From an uncultured Clostridia bacterium (lineage in GTDB: Bacteria; Bacillota; Clostridia; Christensenellales; UBA1242): 64,000 nt of DNA. Positions 50,075 to 58,732 of the stretch are shown here, one piece after another. The position numbers were made by a program, and so were the translations under genes. Under the pieces are notes generated by a model that had not been told where the DNA came from, made no database searches, and worked only from the letters and a program-made list of their open reading frames with translations. Numbering within the stretch: position 1 is the stretch's first letter; every line of letters begins with the position of its first letter. Where the stretch lies: the NCBI GenBank assembly GCA_934749845.1, contig CAKVHQ010000006.1:1-64000 (forward strand). The letters are read 5' to 3'.

Positions 50075-51694
50075 ATGGCAAAGAAAATTTTATACGCAGA
50101 CGAAGCAAGACAGGCATTAAAAAAAGGTGTTGACGCTGTTGCCAACACAGTGAAAATAACACTTGGACCAAAAGGAAGAAATGTTGTGTTAGACAAGCAA
50201 TATGCTTCCCCACTTATCACCAACGATGGTGTTACAATCGCAAAAGAAATTGAACTTGACGACCCATTTGAAAACATGGGTGCGCAATTATTAAAAGAAG
50301 TAAGTATAAAAACAAACGATGTTGCAGGAGATGGAACAACAACATCCTCTCTTCTTGCCCAACAAATTATAACCGAAGGCATGAAGCAATTTAACAGCGG
50401 AGCAAACCCTGTAATTTTAAAGAAAGGGATTTTTAAAGCAACCGATGTTGTTTGCGAAAAACTAAAACAAATTAGCAAGCAAGTTAGCACTAAAACCGAA
50501 ATTGAACAAGTTGCAACCATTTCGGCTGGCGACGAAGTTATCGGTAAATTAGTTGCCGATGCCATGGAAAAAGTGGGCAAAGATGGGGTAATTTCCATTG
50601 AAGAAAGTCGTACACTCGACACCACTCTAAAAGTGGTTGAAGGCATGCAATTTGACCGTGGATACGCATCAAGTTACATGGCAACAGATATGGATAAAAT
50701 GGAGGCAGTTTTTGACGACGCCTACATACTTATCACAGACAAAAAGTTAACCAATCTTCAAGATATTTTGCCTTTGCTTGAACAAGTTGTTAAACAAGGG
50801 TTGAAACTTGTTATTATCGCCGACGACATTGAAGGCGAAGCACTTGCAACATTGGTTTTGAACAAAATTAGAGGTTCATTAAATGTTGTTGCAGTTAAAG
50901 CCCCAGCGTTTGGCGACAGACGCAAAGCAATTTTGCAAGACATTGCAATTTTAACTGGTGCAACCTTAATTTGTGATGAACTTGGCTTAACTTTGCAAAA
51001 TGCCACAACCGACCATTTAGGAAGAGCAAAACTCGTTAAAGTAACAAAGGATGACACCACTATTGTTGAAGGCTACGGCGACAGTCAAAAACTTGCCGAA
51101 CGAATTGCAAGTATTAAAAACCAAATTGAGTCTTGCCAAAGCGACTACGACAAAGAAAAATTGCAAGAACGCCTTGCAAAATTATCCGGTGGTGTTGCAG
51201 TTATAAGCGTTGGTGCAGCAACAGAAGTTGAAATGAAAGAGAAAAAGTTAAGGCTGGAAGATGCCTTGTCTGCCACAAAAGCAGCCACAATCGAAGGAAT
51301 TGTTGCTGGTGGCGGAATTGCCCTTTTAAGTGCAATAGAACCAGTAAAGCAACTCATTAAAACACTTTATGGCGATGAAAAAACTGGTGCGGAAATCATA
51401 CTAAAGGTGCTTTCAAGCCCACTTCTTCAAATTTGTAAAAATGCGGGAGTTGACGGAGAAGAAATTTTAAAACAAGTTTTAGAAAAAAACAAAAACGGCA
51501 CCATGGTTATTGGCTATGATGCATTACAAGATAAATTTGTAAACATGGTTGAAAGCGGAATAATTGACCCAACGAAAGTTACCCGCTCTGCCCTTCAAAA
51601 TGCAAGCAGTGTTTCAGCAACCTTGCTTACAACAGAATCAATCGTTGCAGAAATTGAAAAGCCAAAAGACACAACTCCTCCAACAAGTTATTAA
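50075..51694 (+). CDS. groEL: Chaperonin GroEL
   Basis: 539 aa with GGAG. ATP-driven protein-folding chamber. TLGPKGRNVVLD, NDGVTIAKEIELDDPFENMG, AGDGTTTSSLLAQ (catalytic Asp), RAAVEEG-equivalent site TKAATIEGIVAGGG and the C-terminal MVESGIIDPTKVTRSAL are intact. The tail ends KPKDTTPPTSY without the Gly-Gly-Met repeats found in many members. Possible small change is only in the tail that lines the cavity. Confidence 0.97.
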   Translation: MAKKILYADEARQALKKGVDAVANTVKITLGPKGRNVVLDKQYASPLITNDGVTIAKEIELDDPFENMGAQLLKEVSIKTNDVAGDGTTTSSLLAQQIITEGMKQFNSGANPVILKKGIFKATDVVCEKLKQISKQVSTKTEIEQVATISAGDEVIGKLVADAMEKVGKDGVISIEESRTLDTTLKVVEGMQFDRGYASSYMATDMDKMEAVFDDAYILITDKKLTNLQDILPLLEQVVKQGLKLVIIADDIEGEALATLVLNKIRGSLNVVAVKAPAFGDRRKAILQDIAILTGATLICDELGLTLQNATTDHLGRAKLVKVTKDDTTIVEGYGDSQKLAERIASIKNQIESCQSDYDKEKLQERLAKLSGGVAVISVGAATEVEMKEKKLRLEDALSATKAATIEGIVAGGGIALLSAIEPVKQLIKTLYGDEKTGAEIILKVLSSPLLQICKNAGVDGEEILKQVLEKNKNGTMVIGYDALQDKFVNMVESGIIDPTKVTRSALQNASSVSATLLTTESIVAEIEKPKDTTPPTSY

Positions 51695-51721
51695 AAAAGT
51701 GCAATAAATGCACTTTTTTTA
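51693..51721. terminator. Bidirectional terminator after groEL
   Basis: AAAGTGCA (51696-51703) and TGCACTTT (51709-51716), followed by T-run; also serves the convergent gene at 51719. Confidence 0.85.
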
Positions 51722-52228
51722 ATGTATATTTTCCAAATCTTCTTCTGGCTCTTTATTGCCCCAAACCAATCTTTGTTGGTCAGTGTATGTTTCATGGCTT
51801 AAAATTTCATCCACTCTTTGCTTGGACTTTTCCATAGAAGCAATAATAATGTTTGCTATTGAAATTAAGTTTTGATAGTATTCAACAAAATGAGTATCTC
51901 TTGAAGGATTTTTTGAAACTTCAAGCAATTTATACACTGCCTTTTCTTGAAGATAAAAAACTTCAGTTTCTTGATATATATTCATTTCTTGCTTTGCTTT
52001 GGACTGCTTTTCGTATTTTCTAAATTTATCCAAACCTTTAAAAGAATTGAAAAGTTGTTTGTCGGCAAACTTTAATAGTTTTCGCTCAAAATCGTAAACA
52101 TTTTTGTACGAACGCATTGTTTTTGATAGTTTTGCTTCAAAATCTTGACGCAAGTCTTTTGCCATCTTTAAAAACTTTTCTCTTTTTTGTTCCAAACTTT
52201 CAAGTTCAAAATATTCATATGGTGACAT
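51719..52228 (-). CDS. Helical cytoplasmic protein, unknown function
   Basis: 169 aa with GAGG. Almost entirely helical and charged: LESLEQKREKFLKMAKDLRQ, YDFERKLLKFADKQLFNSFK, KFRKYEKQSKAKQEMNIYQE, ISIANIIIASMEKSKQRVDE. Coiled-coil likely over residues 10-100. No membrane segment, Cys pattern or catalytic motif. Not recognised. Confidence 0.6.
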   Translation of the reverse strand: MSPYEYFELESLEQKREKFLKMAKDLRQDFEAKLSKTMRSYKNVYDFERKLLKFADKQLFNSFKGLDKFRKYEKQSKAKQEMNIYQETEVFYLQEKAVYKLLEVSKNPSRDTHFVEYYQNLISIANIIIASMEKSKQRVDEILSHETYTDQQRLVWGNKEPEEDLENIH

Positions 52229-52351
52229 AATTTTACCTCAAAAACATTCTAACACCAGCAAATTGCATAGTCAATACACAAATAAAATATTTTTTAAAAC
52301 TTTTTTTGAAAAAATATTGATATTCGTAGCAATAAATGTTAAGATTTTTAT

Positions 52352-52918
52352 ATGAAAAATCAAACAAAAACATGTTCAAATTATGACATTGGCGAATTAA
52401 AAGATGTATTGCAATTTGCGTGCGAAAAACATGCAGGGCAATTTAGAGATGACGGAAAGCCTTACATTACCCACCCACTTCGAGTGGCAGAACTTGTGGC
52501 GAAATACAAAAAGTCTAAAAACATAAAACTTTTGATGAGCGCCGCTCTTTTGCACGATACTCTTGAAGACACCTACACTTCTCCTAAAGAACTTTACGAC
52601 TTTTTTGGCGAAGATAGTCCTGTTCCAAGTTTGGTTATCGAATTAACCACTGCAAAATATGTTCCAAAACTAATTGGAAAGGCTCAATATTTGGCACAAA
52701 AGATGGAACACATGACTTCGTATGCACTTGTTATTAAACTATGTGATAGGCTGGACAACATTAGCGACTTAAAAGGTTGTTCACTAGAAAAGCAAAAACG
52801 AACGATTAACGACACAATTTACATTATAGATTACTTAAAATCTCATCGAGAATTAACTAACACACATAAAGTAATTATTAACGAAATTGAAAAAGTAATA
52901 AATAGTTATAAATTTTAA
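52352..52918 (+). CDS. HD-domain (p)ppGpp hydrolase-like protein (small alarmone hydrolase type)
   Basis: 188 aa. Blocks follow the RelA/SpoT hydrolase domain: CEKHAGQFRDDGKPYITHPL with two metal-binding His, LLMSAALLHDTLEDT (His-Asp pair) and LVIKLCDRLDN (final Asp). There is no synthetase domain, so it is a free-standing hydrolase, like MESH1/SAH, that would remove 3' pyrophosphate from alarmones. The linker between ends and fold (SHRELTNTHKVIINEIEKVI) is short. No clear ribosome binding site. Confidence 0.75.
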   Translation: MKNQTKTCSNYDIGELKDVLQFACEKHAGQFRDDGKPYITHPLRVAELVAKYKKSKNIKLLMSAALLHDTLEDTYTSPKELYDFFGEDSPVPSLVIELTTAKYVPKLIGKAQYLAQKMEHMTSYALVIKLCDRLDNISDLKGCSLEKQKRTINDTIYIIDYLKSHRELTNTHKVIINEIEKVINSYKF

Positions 52919-52961
52919 TGTACTCAATTATAAATCCTAAAATTTAATATGTTCTTACAAA

Positions 52962-52992
52962 CAAAAACTCACCTAACTGGTGAGTTTTTTAA
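52962..52992. terminator. Bidirectional terminator
   Basis: AAACTCACC (52965-52973), loop TAACT, GGTGAGTTT (52979-52987), T-run. Confidence 0.85.
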
Positions 52993-53684
52993 AACTTTTT
53001 ATTAAGATTAAAATAATTCCAAGGAATTTCATCTTCTGGCGGATAGCACACAAAGTTTAAGACTTGTTTGGTTGTTGGATGAATGAACACAAGTTTATAT
53101 GCCCAAAGAGCCAAATTATAGCCTTTAACTATGTCTCCTTTATATTTAACATCGCCAAAAACAGGATTGCCTATCGTGCTCATTTGTACTCTAATTTGAT
53201 GGCTTCTGCCTGTTAAAAGTTTAACATTAAGTAAAGAAAGTTTGTCGTTATAGTCCAAAGTTTTATAAATTAGTTCGCATTTTTTTGCGCCACTTTCTAG
53301 CATAGGAACAACTCTAACAACATTGTTTATTTCATCTTTTTTTAAGTAGTGAGTGAGTTTTGCGCTTGCTTCTCGTGGTCTGCCAACAACAACGGTTAAG
53401 TATTCTTTGCTAAATTCGCCGTTTTTTATTTGTTCACTTAATCTCGACGCTGCCTTGCTTGTTTTTGCAAAAACCATTAGCCCACCAGTTGGTCTGTCCA
53501 ATCTGTGAACAAGTCCAACAAAAGCCTCACCCGGTTTATTACTTTTATTTTTTATGTATTCTTTGCACATAGAGAGCATATCTTCATCGTTGGTACTGTC
53601 TTGCTGACTTAAAACATTTTGTGGCTTCACAACAACCAAAAGATGATTATCTTCGTATACTACATTTAATTCATGCTTGTCCAT
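52989..53684 (-). CDS. RluA-family pseudouridine synthase
   Basis: 231 aa. Catalytic Asp in HRLDRPTGGLMVFAKTSKAA. Motifs for fold: VVYEDNHLLVVVKPQNVLSQ (motif I), RSHQIRVQMSTIGNPVFGDV (motif III). No S4 domain at the N-terminus, so RluA/RluD-like subgroup without RNA-binding add-on. Target base in rRNA or tRNA unknown. It overlaps the CBS gene by one base (53684), thus translation is coupled. Confidence 0.85.
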   Translation of the reverse strand: MDKHELNVVYEDNHLLVVVKPQNVLSQQDSTNDEDMLSMCKEYIKNKSNKPGEAFVGLVHRLDRPTGGLMVFAKTSKAASRLSEQIKNGEFSKEYLTVVVGRPREASAKLTHYLKKDEINNVVRVVPMLESGAKKCELIYKTLDYNDKLSLLNVKLLTGRSHQIRVQMSTIGNPVFGDVKYKGDIVKGYNLALWAYKLVFIHPTTKQVLNFVCYPPEDEIPWNYFNLNKKF

Positions 53685-54400
53685 TAGTAATTCTCCAAAA
53701 TATTGTTTATATCCATAACATCGGCAACGGAAACGATGCCAAGCGGTTTATCGTTGCGGTCGCCATGTTTTGTGATTAAAATAACCAAAAGTTTTCTGTT
53801 TCGATAAAATAAATCCACTGCTTTTTCCAAAGTTAATTCTTCGGTTTCAATAGCATAATATGGCTCGCCCACATTAAATGAAATAACTTCCTTTATTGTG
53901 GTTTCTTTTAAATATTCATTTATATCGTAGCCATTGTTCAAAACCTTACCAATATTATCTATAAGTTTTTGACCATTAGCCACACCAATAAGTTGGCCAT
54001 TTTCATAAACAGGCAGGTTGCTATAACCACTTTTGCTAATTGTGATGATTGTGTTTTCAAGTTTTTCATCCCCCGAAATGCACAAAACATCTTTTTTGCA
54101 AACTGTATCCAAAACCTTTGGTGGCGTGCAAATTAGTTTTGCAATTTTTTCAAGTTTTTCAACAACATTCAAGTGTGGTTCAGCAATAACTTCTGTTTCA
54201 TTGCCACTATGAATTATTGCGTTTCTTAAACGACCGTAGTCAATTAACAAATCCTCATATTTTCTTACAACGCTGTTCAAAACAACGCTTCGTCTTATAA
54301 CATCCGAAAAAGCCATGCTTCTTTTAAAGTTATATTGTGTTCTTAAAGCATAATCAAGACTGTTATATGCTTTTAAAAATCTAGTTGCATTATCACTCAA
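53684..54400 (-). CDS. CBS-domain pair protein
   Basis: 238 aa from a TTG start (54400) with GAGG upstream. N-terminal helical part (about 1-85: ALRTQYNFKRSMAFSDVIRR, YGRLRNAIIHSGNETEVIAE) resembling a small effector or HEPN-like domain with R-x4-H (RNAIIH). Two CBS motifs follow (ITISKSGYSNLPVYENGQLI, and NRKLLVILITKHGDRNDKPL to GIVSVADVMD). CBS pairs bind adenine nucleotides. R-N-A-I-I-H fits the HEPN RNase motif (R-x4-6-H), so it may be an RNase-like sensor, but this is only a motif-level idea. Confidence 0.65.
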   Translation of the reverse strand: MSDNATRFLKAYNSLDYALRTQYNFKRSMAFSDVIRRSVVLNSVVRKYEDLLIDYGRLRNAIIHSGNETEVIAEPHLNVVEKLEKIAKLICTPPKVLDTVCKKDVLCISGDEKLENTIITISKSGYSNLPVYENGQLIGVANGQKLIDNIGKVLNNGYDINEYLKETTIKEVISFNVGEPYYAIETEELTLEKAVDLFYRNRKLLVILITKHGDRNDKPLGIVSVADVMDINNILENY

Positions 54401-54531
54401 ATTTTTATCCTCACTTATTTAGTATAATAACATTTATTGCCAATTTTCGCAAACAAAATAGTTTCGTTCGACAGTATTATTTATAATAGTATATGCAAAT
54501 CGCAAAAAAGTAGCAAATAATGAAAAAACAC

Positions 54532-54560
54532 TTGAATTTTTGTTCGGTTTTGTTTATAAT
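54532..54560 (+). promoter_or_regulatory. Promoter of SRP RNA
   Basis: TTGAAT (54532-54537), 17-base spacer, TATAAT (54555-54560); first base of RNA about 54567. Confidence 0.75.
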
Positions 54561-54567
54561 AATCGTG

Positions 54568-54833
54568 ACTGTGCTATGTGGGGAGTTAGCGGTGCCCTAT
54601 TCTTGCAATCCGCTTTAGCAAGGCAGAAAGTCTTTCTCGGGAATGCGTGTCGAAGCAGGATGAATTTGGCTTGCGATGAAGGAAAGGTCTTGTGCAAAAG
54701 TTACTTGTGAATCATGTCAGGTCTGGAAGGAAGCAGCATTAAGCAAATCTAACTTTGTGCCACAAGGAAACTTTTCTGGAGTAAGACAAACCGTGACCAC
54801 TTCGGTTCGGGTTTACAAAAAAGAATGCACAGT
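54568..54833 (+). ncRNA. ffs: Signal recognition particle RNA (large, Alu-domain form)
   Basis: The apical domain IV hairpin GTCAGGTCTGGAAGGAAGCA (and the following GCATTAAGC) binds Ffh. Ends pair: ACTGTGC (54568-54574) with GCACAGT (54827-54833). The 5' Alu-like part includes GGGGAGTTAGCGGTGCCC and the stem with TGCAATCCGCTTTAGCAAG, giving about 266 nt, as in Bacillus scRNA. A T-run follows the closing stem. It is not a protein-coding region even though a frame is open. Confidence 0.95.
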
Positions 54834-54862
54834 TTTTTTATGCAAAAAATTTATAATAAACA

Positions 54863-54899
54863 ATAAAAAAACGCACTGCTTTAAACAGTGTGTTTTTTA
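54863..54899. terminator. Bidirectional terminator
   Basis: ACGCACTG (54871-54878) and CAGTGTGT (54886-54893), with A-run and T-run. Backs up the SRP RNA and serves the convergent gene at 54902. Confidence 0.8.
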
Positions 54900-54901
54900 A
54901 A

Positions 54902-55504
54902 TTACTTATTATTTCTTCTTAATAAAGCATAGCCATACCAAGCCAAGCCAGCGAATATTCCACTCCAAACTAATGAGCCATAAGAAACTCCATTTGTTTG
55001 AGCATTATAAGCCTTGAATATTGCCAACATTTTTGAAACAGCAGCAACTTCGTAAACAATAAAAATTGTGAATATAATTGCCATTACAAGTGAGAAAATT
55101 TTAAATATTTTCATATCTTTAAATATTTCTTCGTTCTTTGCAACTGATTTTTTATACTTGTTTGCGTAAGTGAAAAATAAAAGTGCAATAACAAAATTTA
55201 CAATCATAAGAATCAACTCAACTAATGCTAAAACACCAATAGTTTTAACATCACTGTTAGATTCTCTTAAAAGAATAAACATATCTCCAATTTGCGCTAA
55301 TGAGAATATCATTCTTAATGCCATAAGCACAAGCAAGAATATAGACATAGAGAATATGTAGTTAGTCACCTTAATTTTTTCTGGCGATGATTTGTAAGGT
55401 TCATCAACTTTTTGTTCAACTGTGGCGTCTGCAACAGTTTCTGGTTCGTTAACAGTTTCAACAACTTCTTCAACGACTTCGTTTTTTGGTTCTAATTCGT
55501 CCAT
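54902..55504 (-). CDS. Four-helix membrane protein, unknown function
   Basis: 200 aa. Acidic N-terminus with repeats of Glu and Val (ELEPKNEVVEEVVETVNEPE), then four helices (about residues 48-70, 84-112, 131-155 and 175-192). Small size and the helical plan suggest a DUF-type family of Bacillota; none can be named. AAGGAAGG lies before the ATG. Followed by a DUF2726 gene at a 13-base distance. Confidence 0.6.
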   Translation of the reverse strand: MDELEPKNEVVEEVVETVNEPETVADATVEQKVDEPYKSSPEKIKVTNYIFSMSIFLLVLMALRMIFSLAQIGDMFILLRESNSDVKTIGVLALVELILMIVNFVIALLFFTYANKYKKSVAKNEEIFKDMKIFKIFSLVMAIIFTIFIVYEVAAVSKMLAIFKAYNAQTNGVSYGSLVWSGIFAGLAWYGYALLRRNNK

Positions 55505-55517
55505 TTTTTACCTTCCT

Positions 55518-56075
55518 TTAATTTGTTTTCTTTCTTAATTGAGCAAGTGCAACTGGGTCAAGAGCGTCATAGAATCGTTTCATAACAGCTTCAGTGTCGT
55601 AAGGTATATCCAAAATTTCGTATTGAAGAACTGGAATGTCAACTGCTTGCAAAGCTTTTGCCACTGCCTTATCCATTTCCTTAATGGTACTGTCGGTTAT
55701 GCTTGGGTAAAAGCAATCAATAACCATTACAGGTTCCATGTTCGAACGCTTGAAAATGCAAAAGTCAACATACTTTGTTTTAACCGCATTGTACATAAGC
55801 AAACTTCCATGAGGTTTAACAATTTTGTCCACGCCAACTTTTGGAACCATTAAATATTCTTTTGGAAGTTGAGTTCTAAACATATCATAAAATTCTACTT
55901 CCTTTGGCCATAGATAAGGAACATGTTTGATTAACTGATTTTTAATATCAATCTTGTCAAAATCTATAGATGTTTTATAGTTGTTATCCATTCTTTTTTT
56001 TGCTTTAATTCCAAGATATATACCAAGGGTTGCAAACAATAATACGATTACAATACTTATTATAATTTCCCACAT
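55518..56075 (-). CDS. DUF2726-type membrane-anchored protein
   Basis: 185 aa from the ATG at 56075 (AAAGGAG upstream). Single N-terminal helix (about residues 2-22), then a soluble domain: VPYLWPKEVEFYDMFRTQLP, LMVPKVGVDKIVKPHGSLLM, KTKYVDFCIFKRSNMEPVMV, IDCFYPSITDSTIKEMDKAV. The D-F-x-I and MEPV-VID blocks resemble the DUF2726 (restriction-endonuclease-like) fold, in which the catalytic role is uncertain. It is upstream of the four-helix protein in the same operon. Confidence 0.65.
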   Translation of the reverse strand: MWEIIISIVIVLLFATLGIYLGIKAKKRMDNNYKTSIDFDKIDIKNQLIKHVPYLWPKEVEFYDMFRTQLPKEYLMVPKVGVDKIVKPHGSLLMYNAVKTKYVDFCIFKRSNMEPVMVIDCFYPSITDSTIKEMDKAVAKALQAVDIPVLQYEILDIPYDTEAVMKRFYDALDPVALAQLRKKTN

Positions 56076-56147
56076 ACTAAAATATCTCCTTTCAAGCAAT
56101 ATTTTATCACAAAGTTTTTATAATGTAAATAGTGAAATTATATTTTT

Positions 56148-56810
56148 TTAGTCAGTTGACCAATTTATTGGTAATTGATTGTTTTTAACTAAAAAATCAT
56201 TCGTTTTGATAAAATGTCCACATCCAAAAAAGCCATTGTAGGCCGATAAAGGACTAGGATGAGCACACTTTAAAACCAAGTGATTGGGATTGTTTAAAAT
56301 TTCTGCAAACTTTTGGGCTTGACTTCCCCAAAGCAAAAACACAACAGGAGTTTGAAGTTCATTAACCTTTTTAACAATCTCCAAAGTGATATTTTCCCAG
56401 CCCATGCCTTTGTGAGAATTTGCCTTACCCCTTTCCACCGTTAAAACTGTGTTCAAAAGCAATACGCCTTGTTTAGCCCAAGCGGTTAAATTTCCTTTGG
56501 TGTTTTTTATGCCAGTTTCAGTTTCAATCTCCTTAAAAATGTTTTTAAGTGAAGGCGGAAGTTCGCTATGCTCAACGCTAAACGACAAGCCATGTGCTTG
56601 GTTTGGCTCGTGATATGGGTCTTGACCAATAATCACAACTTTAACTTTATCAAGCGGAACTTGATTTATTGCGTTAAAAACATTTTCGCTTCGTGGATAA
56701 ATGGTTTTTGTTGCATATTCTTTTTGCAAGAAATTTTCAAGATTTTTATAGTATGGTTTTTCAAATTCGCTTTTAAGCAACTCATACCAACTTCTTCTAA
56801 TTACAAACAT
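56148..56810 (-). CDS. ung: Uracil-DNA glycosylase
   Basis: 220 aa from the ATG at 56810 (AGGTG upstream). Family-1 UDG that removes uracil from DNA. The water-activating loop is VVIIGQDPYHEPNQAHG (Asp at about 63), the Pro-rich loop SELPPSLKNI, and the leucine-intercalation loop HPSPLSAYNGFFG. N-terminus is short but complete (FVIRRSWYELLKSEFEKPYY). All catalytic parts are present. Confidence 0.95.
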   Translation of the reverse strand: MFVIRRSWYELLKSEFEKPYYKNLENFLQKEYATKTIYPRSENVFNAINQVPLDKVKVVIIGQDPYHEPNQAHGLSFSVEHSELPPSLKNIFKEIETETGIKNTKGNLTAWAKQGVLLLNTVLTVERGKANSHKGMGWENITLEIVKKVNELQTPVVFLLWGSQAQKFAEILNNPNHLVLKCAHPSPLSAYNGFFGCGHFIKTNDFLVKNNQLPINWSTD

Positions 56811-56879
56811 GTTTTCACCTAAAAACATTTTACTTGATATTACAAAAAAGGTCAATTATTGTTGAGCGTAAATTAAATT

Positions 56880-57368
56880 TCACATAAACTCATCTAGTTT
56901 TTTTAGTTGCTGTCCATGCACGATTTTAACAAAATCTTGACTAACAGGGCTAATTAGTTTACAAGTTTTTAAGTTAACTTTTTTTAAATTTTTTGAACTT
57001 TCAAAACACGTTTCTATAACGCTAATTTTTGTTTGGCTTAAACTTTTTCCACTTCCACTAATCATTTTAAGTTCAATAGTGTCATTATTTTCAACAATAA
57101 AAATTCCAAGGTCAAATTCGCAAAAATGAGTGCAAATGCAAAAAATTTCAAAATTTTTTATGTTTTTGAAGCAAATTTCACAATTTTTTTGCAATTTTTT
57201 AAATATTTTTTTCAAATAATCATTTTCGTAGTTAAATAAAATTCTTGGCTTATCAATCTCAAAACTAAACAAAGCAAATATTGAATTACAAAAAAGATTA
57301 TTGAATTTTAGTTCTTTCAATAATCTTTTAGATACTATTATATTTGAGTTTTCTATTTTAAAATTCAT
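56880..57368 (-). CDS. Hypothetical protein of 162 aa
   Basis: No recognised domain. Cys-containing and Phe/Lys-rich (LFCNSIFALFSFEIDKPR, KNCEICFKNIKNFEIFCICT). A mixed alpha/beta pattern can be seen. The ATG has no ribosome binding site; a TATATA lies six bases upstream, so the mRNA might be leaderless. Flanked by ung and trxB in the same direction, but not overlapping either. Confidence 0.45.
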   Translation of the reverse strand: MNFKIENSNIIVSKRLLKELKFNNLFCNSIFALFSFEIDKPRILFNYENDYLKKIFKKLQKNCEICFKNIKNFEIFCICTHFCEFDLGIFIVENNDTIELKMISGSGKSLSQTKISVIETCFESSKNLKKVNLKTCKLISPVSQDFVKIVHGQQLKKLDEFM

Positions 57369-57422
57369 ATTTGTATATATGATTTTAAATGCACATTTGT
57401 TTACGAAAATTTAGAAACTTCT

Positions 57423-58373
57423 TTATGCATTTTGTTTACGCTTTTGAGTTTTAACAAATATGTTTGCCTTTGTTGCTGCAATCGCACCATCTGCACAAGC
57501 GGTTACAATTTGTCTTAACTCTTTTTTTCTGCAATCGCCTGCTGCATAAACTCCTTCGATGTTTGTTTCCATACTATCATTTGTTAGGATGTAACCTTTT
57601 TCGTCTTTGTTCACAGCGTCTATAGAAACTGTATCTGGGTCTCTTCCAACAGTGATAAAAAGTCCTTCAAGTTCAATTTTTTTGCTATCGTTGGTTTCAA
57701 AATTTCTAACCGTTATGCCTTCAACTTTGTTTTCGCCATAAACTTCGGTCACTTCACTATTCAAAACAAGTTCAATTTTACCTTCTTTTGCAAGATTAAA
57801 AACTCTTTCTTGCAAAATTTCTTGACCACGAAACTCGTTTCGTCTGTGAATTAAATAAACCTTTTGTGCGATATCGCTTAAATATGCAGCGTCTTCCAAC
57901 GCACTATCGCCACCACCAACAACTGCAACAACTTTATTTTTATATAAAGCACCGTCGCATATTGCGCAATAACTAACGCCCATTCCCTTAAACTTATCTT
58001 CGCCTTTAACGCCTAATTTTCTTGCGTCTGCGCCCATACACAAAATAATGCTTCTTGCTTTATATTGCTTGCCATATTCTGTTTTAACAACCTTGATTTC
58101 ATTTTTAAAGTCAAAGTCCAAAACGCAATCGTTAACTGTTTCAAGACCGCATTTTTTTGCTTGTGAAAGCATTTTATCAATTAAATCAGGTCCATTTATA
58201 TTTTCATAACCAGGATAATTTTTAATTTCAAAAGTTGTGGCAACCTGACCGCCATAAACATACTTTTCAAGCATTAAAGTTTTAAGCCTTGCTCGGCAAG
58301 CATAAATTCCCGCAGTTATTCCCGCAGGCCCACCGCCAACAATAATTAAATCATAAATATTTTCATTTTCCAT
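57423..58373 (-). CDS. trxB: Thioredoxin reductase
   Basis: 316 aa with AGGAG. FAD-binding GGGPAGITAGIYACRA at residues 13-28, redox pair CAIC at about 136-139 (VSYCAICDGALYKNK), NADPH-binding VVGGGDSALEDAAYLSD, and the C-terminal FAD block EGVYAAGDCRKKELRQ. Reduces thioredoxin with NADPH. Normal length and complete. Confidence 0.95.
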   Translation of the reverse strand: MENENIYDLIIVGGGPAGITAGIYACRARLKTLMLEKYVYGGQVATTFEIKNYPGYENINGPDLIDKMLSQAKKCGLETVNDCVLDFDFKNEIKVVKTEYGKQYKARSIILCMGADARKLGVKGEDKFKGMGVSYCAICDGALYKNKVVAVVGGGDSALEDAAYLSDIAQKVYLIHRRNEFRGQEILQERVFNLAKEGKIELVLNSEVTEVYGENKVEGITVRNFETNDSKKIELEGLFITVGRDPDTVSIDAVNKDEKGYILTNDSMETNIEGVYAAGDCRKKELRQIVTACADGAIAATKANIFVKTQKRKQNA

Positions 58374-58434
58374 TAAGATAATCTCCTAAAATTATTATAA
58401 CATAATTTATGCTTATTATAAATAAATTTGCGAA

Positions 58435-58635
58435 CTAATCAATAAGACCAAGCAAGTAATCCGCCGAAACAGCAAAAAATTTGCTTAAAGCCACAACATA
58501 ACTTGCTTTTGGCTCGTTTATCCCCTTTTCCCAAAAATCAATCGCTTTTTGAGAAACTCCAATAAGTTTGGCAAGTTGTTGTTGCGACAGTCCTTTTTCG
58601 CTTCGCAGTTCTTTTAATCGTTCTTTAAATTTCAT
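58435..58635 (-). CDS. Single-domain XRE-family HTH regulator
   Basis: 66 aa: MKFKERLKELRSEKGLSQQQ, KLIGVSQKAIDFWEKGINEP, SYVVALSKFFAVSADYLLGL. Cro/CI-type helix-turn-helix only. No ribosome binding site precedes the ATG; TATAAT on the minus strand (58642-58647) lies seven bases from it, so the transcript is probably leaderless. Two identical operator cores lie in the 97-base divergent interval, one covering its own -10, the other inside the promoter of the zinc-ribbon gene. Confidence 0.85.
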   Translation of the reverse strand: MKFKERLKELRSEKGLSQQQLAKLIGVSQKAIDFWEKGINEPKASYVVALSKFFAVSADYLLGLID

Positions 58636-58645
58636 AAAAAAATTA

Positions 58646-58697
58646 TAGTAGAAATCTACTAAAAAGACTTGACAAAGTAGAAATCTACTTATATAAT
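58646..58697. promoter_or_regulatory. Two operators and a consensus divergent promoter
   Basis: Operator 1 TAGTAGA-AA-TCTACTA (58646-58661) and operator 2 AAGTAGA-AA-TCTACTT (58675-58690) share the core AGTAGAAATCTACT. Operator 2 occupies the 17-base spacer between TTGACA (58669-58674) and TATAAT (58692-58697) of the plus-strand promoter. Binding there would block the polymerase, and operator 1 overlaps the minus-strand -10. Confidence 0.8.
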
Positions 58698-58732
58698 AGT
58701 CATGTAATTAAATTTTTAAACGGAGGAAGAAT

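Noticed and set aside
49747..50646. Long open frame (299 aa) opposite groES and groEL
   Set aside because: It is the antisense shadow of two certain genes and has the Ser/Phe/Thr-rich composition typical for such shadows.
54676..54900. Open frame of 74 aa
   Set aside because: It lies inside the SRP RNA.
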